NCBI GenBank assembly: GCA_024277555.1
Contig: JAJRUY010000242.1
Location: 1 to 8,884, forward strand
Direction: 5' to 3'
Origin: Gammaproteobacteria bacterium
GTDB taxonomy: Bacteria; Pseudomonadota; Gammaproteobacteria; Chromatiales; Chromatiaceae
Length of the DNA: 8,884 bases
This document shows positions 1 to 6,956 of the stretch, one piece after another (the stretch's first letter is position 1; each line of letters opens with the position of its first letter). Below the pieces are notes generated by a model. That model was given only the letters and a program-made list of their open reading frames with translations. It made no database searches and was not told where the DNA came from. The position numbers and the translations under genes were made by a program.

Positions 1-403
1 AGCGGCGTTTGTTTTGAAGTTCGGCAGAGATAGTCACCGCAGGTTGATCATTCAGCTGAATATTGGCGCGGAATTGGTGCTGGAATGCCAGCGGTGTCTG
101 CACCCTATGGTGCAAACGGTGGCCAGCGAAATCTGTCTGGCGCTGGTGCGCGGCGAAAAGGAAGCCGAGCTGCTGCCGAAAGAGTTGGAACCACTGCTGA
201 GTGGAGAAGGCGAATACCTGGGCATTGCTGAATTGATTGAAGAAGAGCTGCTGCTCGGGATTCCTTCATCACCACGACACGAAGAACAGAATTGTAACCG
301 GCAGATAGACGCCCAGGAGCGTCATCTGTCAAATACCGAACCGAAAGAAAGTAATCCTTTCGCCATTCTCGCCGGTTTGCATACCGGCAAGAACGACAAT
401 TGA
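1..403 (+). CDS. yceD: YceD family (DUF177) protein, 5'-truncated
   Basis: The window opens inside this gene; the open frame runs from base 2 to the TGA at 401-403, giving 133 residues against about 173 in E. coli YceD, so roughly 40 N-terminal residues lie outside. The family signature ECQRCLHP is visible (Cys codons at 86-88 and 95-97). A third Cys follows at 293-295 after a conserved Pro-Xaa-His stretch, and the C-terminus NPFAILAGL matches the family ending. YceD is linked in the literature to 23S rRNA accumulation and nearly always precedes rpmF, as here, 21 bases upstream. Its biochemical activity is not settled; the Cys pattern suggests metal binding (inference). The TTG at 14-16 is not a credible start because conserved sequence continues upstream of it. 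Confidence 0.95.
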   Translation, partial: AAFVLKFGRDSHRRLIIQLNIGAELVLECQRCLHPMVQTVASEICLALVRGEKEAELLPKELEPLLSGEGEYLGIAELIEEELLLGIPSSPRHEEQNCNRQIDAQERHLSNTEPKESNPFAILAGLHTGKNDN

Positions 404-424
404 GAAATTGCAGGAGATAGCCCC

Positions 425-595
425 ATGGCCGTACAGAAAAGTCGTAAAACCCCATCCAGACGAGGCATGCGTCGTTCCCATGACAGCCTCAAGTCCGAAA
501 CATTGTCTATCGATCCCACTTCCGGTGAGACACATCTGCGACATCATGTAAGCCCGGACGGCTTCTATCGTGGCCGCAAGGTAATCAACGACTGA
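425..595 (+). CDS. rpmF: 50S ribosomal protein L32 (bL32)
   Basis: This is a 56-residue basic protein, within one residue of E. coli L32 (57). It starts MAVQKSRKTPSRRGMRRSHD and contains the conserved SGETHLRHH block (residues 33-41) and GFYRGRKV (46-53) near the end. L32 is a small structural protein of the large ribosomal subunit near the peptidyl transferase region. It is the Cys-free form, lacking the zinc-binding Cys pairs found in some bacterial L32 paralogues, so it does not look zinc dependent. The ATG at 425 has a GGAG ribosome binding site at 413-416, eight bases upstream. It follows yceD by 21 bases, consistent with cotranscription. Identification is firm. Confidence 0.98.
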   Translation: MAVQKSRKTPSRRGMRRSHDSLKSETLSIDPTSGETHLRHHVSPDGFYRGRKVIND

Positions 596-697
596 AGGAA
601 TTCCTGGCCCAGTTCGTGAACTCCTACCTCGCGCCCAGTGGATTCTACAACTGCATTGAAGCAGACTCTGGCGTGAATAACTTCCGGAGTTTCTTTT
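596..697. other. Intergenic spacer rpmF-plsX with two short palindromes
   Basis: This 102-base gap holds a perfect 10-base palindrome AGGAATTCCT at 596-605, directly after the rpmF stop, and a dyad AGTTC-GT-GAACT at 611-622. The 7-base word GCCCAGT occurs twice, at 607-613 and 633-639. No convincing sigma70 promoter pair was found: a TTGAAG at 656-661 lacks a matching -10 at normal spacing. There is no T-run, so no intrinsic terminator. The plsX ribosome binding site GGAG lies at 686-689. The gap may simply be transcribed through; an operator or processing role for the dyads is only a guess. Confidence 0.5.
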
Positions 698-1726
698 ATG
701 ACTGAGAATGTCACGATCGCTCTGGATGCCATGGGTGGCGATCACGGTGTATCCGTGGTCGTTCCGGCGGCCCTGAATTACCTGAAGCATCATCCAGGTC
801 ACGAGTTGATCCTCGTAGGCAGGGAAGAAGCCATTCGCGAGCAGCTGCCTGACGGGCAGCCACCCGCAGGCATGATTATTCATGGCGCTTCCCAGGAAGT
901 GGGCATGAATGAGTTGCCTTCCCAGGCTCTGCGCAAGAAAAAAGACTCCTCCATGCGTGTTGCTCTTGATCTGGTGAAGGCCGGCACTGCAGATGCCTGT
1001 GTGAGTGCGGGGAATACCGGCGCACTCATGGCCACAGCACGCTTCGTACTAAAAATGCTTCCCAATGTTGATCGTCCGGCCATTATTTCAGCGTTACCTG
1101 CGATCAACGGCCGCACATGGATGTTGGATCTAGGCGCCAATGTGGATTGCAGTGCGCAGCATCTGTTCCAGTTTGCGGTCATGGGTTCTGAACTGGTTAC
1201 CGTCATTGACGGCATTCCTGCGCCAACGGTTGGCCTGCTCAATATTGGCCAGGAGGAAATCAAAGGCAATGAACAGGTCAAGGCCGCCCATGAGTTGTTG
1301 CGCCATACCTCACTGAACTATATTGGCTATGTGGAAGGGGACGACATCTATCTGAATGACAAACTGGATATTGTGGTTACTGATGGTTTTATCGGCAATG
1401 TTGCGTTGAAAACCAGCGAGGGTGTGGCGAAGATGATTCGCAACAACCTCAAGGAAGGATTCAGCCGTAACATCTTCACCAAACTGTCAGCCCTGGTCGC
1501 CTTGCCAGTGTTGAAAGGCCTGAGCCGCCGTATCGATCCACGCCGCTACAATGGAGCAAGCCTCCTCGGATTACGGGGTGTGGTGGTCAAGAGTCATGGA
1601 GGAACCGATGCCATGGGCTACGCCCATGCCATTGATATTGCCGCAAAAGCCGTGCATGCAGATATTGCCGCCCGCATCGAAGAAGGCGTCAGCAAGCACC
1701 TGGCGGACCAGAGGCTCTTGGCATGA
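698..1726 (+). CDS. plsX: Phosphate acyltransferase PlsX
   Basis: This 342-residue protein has the normal family length. PlsX converts acyl-ACP and inorganic phosphate to acyl-phosphate, the acyl donor for PlsY in the first step of phospholipid synthesis, and links the fatty acid cycle to membrane assembly. Family motifs in order are ALDAMGGDHG (residues 8-17), SAGNTGALMA (103-112), LDLGANVD (143-150) and TDGFIGNVALKTSEG (228-242). The hydrophobic segment at about 252-275, with Leu, Val and Ala around basic residues, corresponds to the helical hairpin through which PlsX is known to touch the membrane. The ATG at 698 has GGAG at 686-689, spaced eight bases. The stop overlaps the fabH start as ATGA (1723-1726), suggesting translational coupling. 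No anomalies are visible. Confidence 0.98.
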   Translation: MTENVTIALDAMGGDHGVSVVVPAALNYLKHHPGHELILVGREEAIREQLPDGQPPAGMIIHGASQEVGMNELPSQALRKKKDSSMRVALDLVKAGTADACVSAGNTGALMATARFVLKMLPNVDRPAIISALPAINGRTWMLDLGANVDCSAQHLFQFAVMGSELVTVIDGIPAPTVGLLNIGQEEIKGNEQVKAAHELLRHTSLNYIGYVEGDDIYLNDKLDIVVTDGFIGNVALKTSEGVAKMIRNNLKEGFSRNIFTKLSALVALPVLKGLSRRIDPRRYNGASLLGLRGVVVKSHGGTDAMGYAHAIDIAAKAVHADIAARIEEGVSKHLADQRLLA

Positions 1727-2700
1727 GCATATACTCCAGAATCACTGGTACGGGTAGCTATCTGCCTGAAAAGGTGTTGAGCAACCACGACCTGGAGAAA
1801 ATGGTAGAAACATCTGACCAATGGATTCAGGAACGCACCGGCATCAAAAAGCGCCATATTGCCGAAGCAGGCCAGACTACATGTGATCTGGCGGAGCAGG
1901 CAGCGGCAAGAGCGCTCAAAGCAGCGGGAAAAACAGCTCAGGATATCGACCTTATCGTGGTTGCAACAACCACACCAGACAAGATTTTTCCCAGTACCGC
2001 CTGCCTGTTGCAGCAACGCCTCGGGAACCATGGTTGTGCGGCCTTTGATATTCAGGCGGTCTGTACCGGGTTCATTTATGCAATGGGCGTGGCGGACAAG
2101 TTCATCAAGACCGGTACCGCCCGTACCGCGCTGGTTGTTGGTGCGGAAACCCTTTCCCGCATTCTGGATTGGAATGACCGTGGCACCTGTATCCTGTTTG
2201 GCGATGGAGCAGGCGCCGTAATACTGGAGGCTGCGGACAAGCCAGGCATTCTGTCTACGCATTTGCATGCGGATGGCGCCTATGAAGAGCTGCTCCACGT
2301 TCCCGGCGGCATCTCCAGGGGCTTCGATATGGAAGCTGGTGACGCTGACCCGCATTTCATGCAGATGAAAGGCAATGAAGTTTTCAAAATGGCGGTCAAC
2401 ACCCTGGGGCGCATTGTTGATGAAACCCTGGCAGCCAACGGCATGCAGAAATCAGACATCGACTGGCTGGTTCCCCACCAGGCAAATATCCGCATTATCA
2501 AGGCCACGGCGCGCAAGCTTTCCATGGATATGGATAACGTCGTAGTAACTATCGGAGAACACGGTAATACATCGGCGGCATCGGTTCCCCTGGCGCTGGA
2601 TACCGCCGTAAGAGATGGGCGCATCAAACGGGGTGAAACCTTGCTGCTGGAGGCATTCGGCGGAGGATTCACCTGGGGCTCTGTTCTACTCAACTATTAA
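1723..2700 (+). CDS. fabH: 3-oxoacyl-ACP synthase III (KAS III)
   Basis: This 325-residue protein condenses acetyl-CoA with malonyl-ACP to start each fatty acid chain. The thiolase-fold catalytic triad is complete: Cys114 in AVCTGF, His252 in PHQANIRI and Asn282 in GNTSAAS. The N-terminal SDQWIQERTGIKKR (residues 31-44) and C-terminal EAFGGGFTWGSVLL (310-323) are typical of KAS III. The ATG at 1723 overlaps the plsX stop by four bases, and an AGAGG at 1710-1714 inside plsX gives an eight-base spacing. Having fabH next to plsX matches E. coli. The stop TAA (2698-2700) is in the same frame as fabD, which follows 12 bases later. The specificity for acetyl-CoA rather than branched primers is assumed from the organism group and is not shown by the sequence. 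Confidence 0.98.
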   Translation: MSIYSRITGTGSYLPEKVLSNHDLEKMVETSDQWIQERTGIKKRHIAEAGQTTCDLAEQAAARALKAAGKTAQDIDLIVVATTTPDKIFPSTACLLQQRLGNHGCAAFDIQAVCTGFIYAMGVADKFIKTGTARTALVVGAETLSRILDWNDRGTCILFGDGAGAVILEAADKPGILSTHLHADGAYEELLHVPGGISRGFDMEAGDADPHFMQMKGNEVFKMAVNTLGRIVDETLAANGMQKSDIDWLVPHQANIRIIKATARKLSMDMDNVVVTIGEHGNTSAASVPLALDTAVRDGRIKRGETLLLEAFGGGFTWGSVLLNY

Positions 2701-2712
2701 TTCTTCACTATT

Positions 2713-3654
2713 ATGACCATACATATCGGCATCGTTTTTCCCGGCCAAGGCTCTCAGAGCATCGGCATGCTCGGGGAGCTGGCTGACCAGTTCCCTGTTG
2801 TAGAACAAACTTTTGAAGAAGCATCGGAAGTGCTGCAGATGGATTTGTGGGCGCTGGCCAGTGAAGGTCCGGCGGAAACGCTCAACCAGACAGAAAACAC
2901 CCAGCCCGCCATGCTTGCAGCAGGAATTGCCACATACCGGGTATGGCTGTCCCAGGGCGGCTCGGCGGGAGAGATTATGGCAGGGCACAGCTTGGGTGAA
3001 TATAGCGCACTTACCGCTGCTGGCAGCCTGGCCTTTACAGATGCCATAAGCCTGGTTGCGGCACGGGGTCGGTTTATGCAGCAAGCAGTTCCTGCAGGTC
3101 AGGGAGCAATGGCAGCGGTTCTCGGCCTGGATGATGATGCTGTGAAGGCAGTTTGTTCCCAGGCAGCCGATGGTGAAATTGCAGCGGCGGTGAACTTCAA
3201 TTCACCGGGTCAAGTGGTGATCGCCGGTGACAAGGCGGCAATTGACAGGGCCATAGAACTGGCGAAAGAGGCCGGGGCAAGACGCGCCCTGCCGTTGCCG
3301 GTAAGCGTTCCCTCCCACTGCGACCTGATGCGCCCGGCCGCCGAACAGCTTTCCAGCATGCTGGAAACGGTAGAGATACAGCTGCCGGAAATACCTGTTG
3401 TTCACAATGTCGATGTAGCTATTGCTGACAGCGTTGCCGCCATTCGTGAAAAACTGGTGCAACAACTGTACCGGCCTGTACGCTGGGTGGAAATTGTGCA
3501 GGAGATGAAAAACAAGGGCATGGAGCAACTGCTGGAGCCAGGCCCAGGCAAGGTGCTGAGCGGACTGGGAAAACGCATCGACAAAACCCTAACATTCCTG
3601 CCGGTGTCTGATCCGGCATCACTGGAAAAAGCACTGGAGAGCTGCAATGCCTGA
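2713..3654 (+). CDS. fabD: Malonyl-CoA:ACP transacylase
   Basis: This 313-residue enzyme moves malonyl from coenzyme A to the phosphopantetheine arm of ACP and supplies the extender unit for FabH and FabF. Visible motifs are FPGQGSQ (residues 9-15), the nucleophile elbow GHSLGE with Ser93, Arg118 (ARGRFMQ, binds the malonyl carboxylate in the family), His202 in SVPSHC and Gln251 in QLYRPVRW. The triad is therefore intact. The ATG at 2713 is the only credible start, because an in-frame stop (the fabH TAA) lies at 2698-2700 and the GQGSQ motif follows at once. The preceding 30 bases are pyrimidine- and A/T-rich, with no recognisable ribosome binding site. The last eight bases overlap fabG. Confidence 0.98.
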   Translation: MTIHIGIVFPGQGSQSIGMLGELADQFPVVEQTFEEASEVLQMDLWALASEGPAETLNQTENTQPAMLAAGIATYRVWLSQGGSAGEIMAGHSLGEYSALTAAGSLAFTDAISLVAARGRFMQQAVPAGQGAMAAVLGLDDDAVKAVCSQAADGEIAAAVNFNSPGQVVIAGDKAAIDRAIELAKEAGARRALPLPVSVPSHCDLMRPAAEQLSSMLETVEIQLPEIPVVHNVDVAIADSVAAIREKLVQQLYRPVRWVEIVQEMKNKGMEQLLEPGPGKVLSGLGKRIDKTLTFLPVSDPASLEKALESCNA

Positions 3655-4387
3655 AAATACTGTTGCACTGGTTACCGGCGCCAGCCGGGGGATAGGCCGC
3701 GCCATCGCCACCCGCCTTGGAGCACAGGGAATCACGGTTATTGGTACAGCTACCACAGATGGTGGCGCAGAAGCCATAAGCACATGTTTCCATGCGGCTG
3801 GAATCAATGGCGAAGGCATGAAGCTGGATGTGTCAGACGCCGATTCAGTAAACGCCGTGGTAACTTCCATTGCAGAAAAATATGCGCCTGTTACCATTTT
3901 AGTAAACAATGCTGGAATAACCCGCGATGACCTGCTGATGCGCATGAAACCGGAAGAGTGGGACGCCGTAATCAATACCAATCTCAGCTCCTTGTACCGC
4001 GTCTGCAAAGCCTGCATCCGTGGCATGATGAAAGCCAGAGCCGGGCGCATTGTGAACATTTCATCCGTGGTTGGCAGCAGTGGTAACGCCGGACAAACCA
4101 ATTATTCAGCCGCCAAGGCAGGCATGCTGGGTTTCACCAAATCACTGGCCCAGGAAATTGGTTCCCGTGGCATTACAGTTAATGCCGTATCACCTGGCTT
4201 TATCGATACAGACATGACCAAAGAATTACCGGAAACACAGCGTAAAGCACTGTTGGCCGCCATCCCCCTGGGACGCCTGGGTTCGCCAGAGGAGATTGCC
4301 GCCGCAGTGGCTTTTCTGGTTTCAGAGGATGCTGCTTACATCACCGGCACCACGATGCATGTAAATGGCGGCATGTACATGACCTGA
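3647..4387 (+). CDS. fabG: 3-oxoacyl-ACP reductase
   Basis: This 246-residue short-chain dehydrogenase reduces 3-oxoacyl-ACP with NADPH in the fatty acid elongation cycle. The Rossmann motif TGASRGIG is at residues 10-17, the NNAG motif at 87-90, and the catalytic set is Asn112, Ser140, Tyr153 and Lys157 (YSAAK). The C-terminal ITGTTMHVNGGMYM is the FabG ending that contributes to the tetramer interface. The ATG at 3647 lies inside the last codons of fabD (8-base overlap) with a GGAG at 3636-3639, spaced seven bases. Location within the fab cluster supports FabG itself over other SDR reductases. It is the last gene before the AT-rich gap in front of acpP, and no terminator-like stem with a T-run follows it. 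Confidence 0.98.
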   Translation: MPENTVALVTGASRGIGRAIATRLGAQGITVIGTATTDGGAEAISTCFHAAGINGEGMKLDVSDADSVNAVVTSIAEKYAPVTILVNNAGITRDDLLMRMKPEEWDAVINTNLSSLYRVCKACIRGMMKARAGRIVNISSVVGSSGNAGQTNYSAAKAGMLGFTKSLAQEIGSRGITVNAVSPGFIDTDMTKELPETQRKALLAAIPLGRLGSPEEIAAAVAFLVSEDAAYITGTTMHVNGGMYMT

Positions 4388-4471
4388 TGCTGTTTATTGA
4401 TATTTATTCCATCATATTGAATTAAATATAATTTATTGCTTGGTTATTTTTGCAAAATGCAGACAAACAGC

Positions 4472-4494
4472 GAATTTGGCTAGTAAGCAAATTC
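4472..4494. promoter_or_regulatory. 7-9-7 inverted repeat over the acpP promoter (possible operator)
   Basis: GAATTTG (4472-4478) and CAAATTC (4488-4494) are perfect inverted arms separated by nine bases. The dyad covers the candidate -35 and most of the spacer and ends four bases before the -10, a position where a bound protein would block or modulate RNA polymerase. The symmetric T4477 and A4489 also give a T-N11-A spacing as in LysR-type regulator boxes. The arms are A/T-rich and short, so chance is possible. I do not recognise it as a FadR or FabR site. Confidence 0.35.
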
Positions 4495-4504
4495 CGCATA
4501 CAAT
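4476..4504 (+). promoter_or_regulatory. Candidate sigma70 promoter for acpP
   Basis: A -35-like TTGGCT (4476-4481, 4 of 6 to consensus) and a -10-like TACAAT (4499-4504, 5 of 6) are separated by exactly 17 bases. Transcription would start near 4511 and leave a leader of about 48 bases before the acpP ATG. In E. coli acpP is known to have its own strong promoter in the fab cluster, so one here is expected. An alternative or additional -10 is TATAAT at 4427-4432, but the best -35 at 18-base spacing (TTTATT, 4403-4408) matches only 3 of 6, and the TTGATA at 4397-4402 is spaced too far (24 bases). Confidence 0.55.
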
Positions 4505-4515
4505 ACGACGTTAAT

Positions 4516-4535
4516 GCGCGGCGCCTGGATCGCGC
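4516..4535 (+). other. Possible stem-loop in the acpP leader
   Basis: GCGCG (4516-4520) can pair with CGCGC (4531-4535) around a 10-base loop. If transcription starts near 4511, this G/C stem would sit about five bases from the mRNA 5' end and finish seven bases before the GGAGG ribosome binding site. A 5'-terminal stem is known to stabilise some bacterial mRNAs. The stem is only five pairs, so support is modest. Confidence 0.35.
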
Positions 4536-4558
4536 TCTACCGGAGGAAAAATACGAAA

Positions 4559-4792
4559 ATGAGCAGCATTGAAGAACGTGTCAAAAAGATTGTCGCTGAA
4601 CAGCTGGGTGTAAGTGAAGACGAAGTTACCCCCGAAGCTTCATTCATCGATGACCTGGGCGCTGACTCCCTTGACGCAGTGGAGCTGGTAATGGCTTTGG
4701 AAGAAGAGTTCGAGTGTGAAATTCCTGATGAAGAAGCAGAAAGCATCACTACTTTGCAACAAGCAGTAAATTACATCAACGCTAACGGCTGA
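4559..4792 (+). CDS. acpP: Acyl carrier protein
   Basis: This is a 77-residue, strongly acidic protein, one residue shorter than E. coli AcpP. It carries the growing acyl chain on a 4'-phosphopantetheine attached to Ser37 in the conserved GADSLDAVELVMALEEEF (residues 34-51), and acts with FabD, FabH, FabG, FabF and PlsX encoded around it. The acidic helix after Ser37 is the docking surface for these enzymes. The ATG at 4559 is chosen because MSSIEERVKKIV is the standard N-terminus. An in-frame ATG at 4514 would add 15 non-conserved residues and lies upstream of the ribosome binding site. That site, GGAGG at 4542-4546, is strong but spaced 12 bases from the ATG, longer than usual. It is flanked on both sides by non-coding gaps, unlike most genes here. 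Confidence 0.99.
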   Translation: MSSIEERVKKIVAEQLGVSEDEVTPEASFIDDLGADSLDAVELVMALEEEFECEIPDEEAESITTLQQAVNYINANG

Positions 4793-4822
4793 TCGCCAGG
4801 CTTAGTCAGGCCGCAGCATTTC

Positions 4823-4865
4823 CCGGATCAGCTCCTCCCCCTTGAATGGGGCGGCGGCTGATCGG
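4823..4865 (+). terminator. Imperfect hairpin between acpP and fabF (possible attenuator or 3'-end stem)
   Basis: The outer stem pairs GATCAGC (4826-4832) with GCTGATC (4857-4863), extended by CC (4823-4824) to GG (4864-4865) past one bulged G. The inner stem pairs CC (4834-4835) with GG (4853-4854) and CCCC (4837-4840) with GGGG (4848-4851), with small mismatches and a seven-base loop. There is no immediate T-run; TTTTT appears only at 4876-4880. It is therefore not a clear intrinsic terminator. A partial attenuator or an RNase barrier protecting the acpP 3' end is more plausible (inference). Confidence 0.4.
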
Positions 4866-4908
4866 AAAATCGTGGTTTTTGGTTACTGTACCAACAGAGG
4901 TTTCCTTG

Positions 4909-6149
<1,241 letters not shown>

Positions 6150-6153
<4 letters not shown>

Positions 6154-6956
6154 TTCGATCGCTTGTTAACGGCATTCCCCAGGATCAGGTATCCATTCTT
6201 GATCGGGGTTTGCAATTTGGTGACGGGTTGTTTGAAACCCTGGCTGTAGTCGAAAACAGACTGTGCCTGTGGAACCTTCACATGCATCGCCTGCAAACAG
6301 GCTGCAAGCGACTGGGAATCGCTGCTCCGGATACCCGGCTTCTACACCAGGAAGCAACCCGGATTGTAGCGGATGAGCAGCAGGCGGCGCTGAAGATCAT
6401 CGTTACCCGGGGTGCAAGCCAAAGAGGCTACAAGCCAGCTGCAGGCGCTTCTCCTACGCGGATTCTGTCCCTGTTTTCCTGGGATGGTCCATGTTCTGAT
6501 CTGCTGAGAATCTCTGTCTCTACCCGGCATTTGGGGCACCACCCCGATCTTGCCGGAATCAAGCACCTCAATCGCCTTGAGCAGGTACTTGCCCGCATGG
6601 AGTGTGCAGAGGGCATAGAGGAAGCACTGATGCAGGATGTTCAAGGGCGTGTCATAGAAGGCATCATGAGCAACCTGTTTCTCCACCAAGGGCAGCAACT
6701 TCTTACCCCGATGCTGGATCAGTGCGGTGTTGAAGGTGTGGTGAGAAAACTGATTCTGGATGTAGCGAAAGACAAGGATTGTGAAATCATTACCGGAGAC
6801 TTTACCCTGGATAACGTACTGCAATCCGATGCCCTGTACCTCACCAGCGCACTTGGCGGCATCCGCTTCGTTTCTGAAATTGCCGGTCATGACTGGAAGC
6901 CCGGAGCATCTTTCCACCCTCTTCTTGCGGAAGCGGCGACGGGCGTATTCAGTTGA
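6150..6956 (+). CDS. pabC: Aminodeoxychorismate lyase
   Basis: This 268-residue fold-type IV PLP enzyme cleaves 4-amino-4-deoxychorismate to p-aminobenzoate and pyruvate for folate synthesis. Motifs are SILDRGLQFGDGLFET (residues 15-30), TRGASQRGYKP (86-96), the PLP-binding Lys138 in GIKHLNRLEQVL, the family block IEGIMSNLF (169-177) and a late TSALGGIRF (232-240). The start is pinned: an in-frame TAA at 6144-6146 lies just upstream, no ATG occurs before the DRGLQFGDG motif, and the TTG at 6150 overlaps the fabF stop by four bases. The upstream region has no good ribosome binding site, so translation probably depends on coupling to fabF. A branched-chain or D-amino acid aminotransferase is a remote alternative; the fab-mltG-tmk neighbourhood supports PabC. 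Confidence 0.94.

Larger units (their letters stand above)
4388..4558. other. AT-rich intergenic region upstream of acpP
   Basis: This 171-base gap is the most A/T-rich part of the window, especially 4391-4455, and contrasts with the surrounding coding DNA. It holds a perfect TATAAT at 4427-4432, embedded in a 13-base palindromic word TAAATATAATTTA (4423-4435). It also holds a TTTTGCAAAA palindrome at 4448-4457, a 7-9-7 dyad at 4472-4494, a candidate sigma70 promoter at 4476-4504 and a short stem-loop at 4516-4535. The A/T-rich block just upstream of the promoter could act as an UP-like or bendable element (inference). No tRNA or open reading frame of note was seen. Confidence 0.7.

Noticed and set aside
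14..16. TTG as start of yceD
   Set aside because: The reading frame continues to the window edge, and the product would lack about 45 residues of the family, so the gene is simply truncated by the window.
1618..2355. 245-codon open frame on the - strand
   Set aside because: It is antisense to the plsX end and to fabH, both of which are certain. No family motif or ribosome binding site was seen.
4397..4432. TTGATA (4397-4402) with TATAAT (4427-4432) as one promoter
   Set aside because: The spacing is 24 bases, too long for sigma70, and no good -10 lies 16-18 bases after TTGATA.
4514..4558. Upstream in-frame ATG extending acpP by 15 residues
   Set aside because: The extension is not like any ACP, and it lies upstream of the GGAGG at 4542-4546. 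The ATG at 4559 gives the standard N-terminus.
4846..4908. Upstream in-frame ATG extending fabF by 21 residues
   Set aside because: The ATG is in the loop of the intergenic hairpin without a ribosome binding site. The ATG at 4909 has AGAGG eight bases upstream and the normal family start.
6953..6955. TTG start for mltG
   Set aside because: The ATG one codon later at 6956 is a better start and overlaps the pabC stop.
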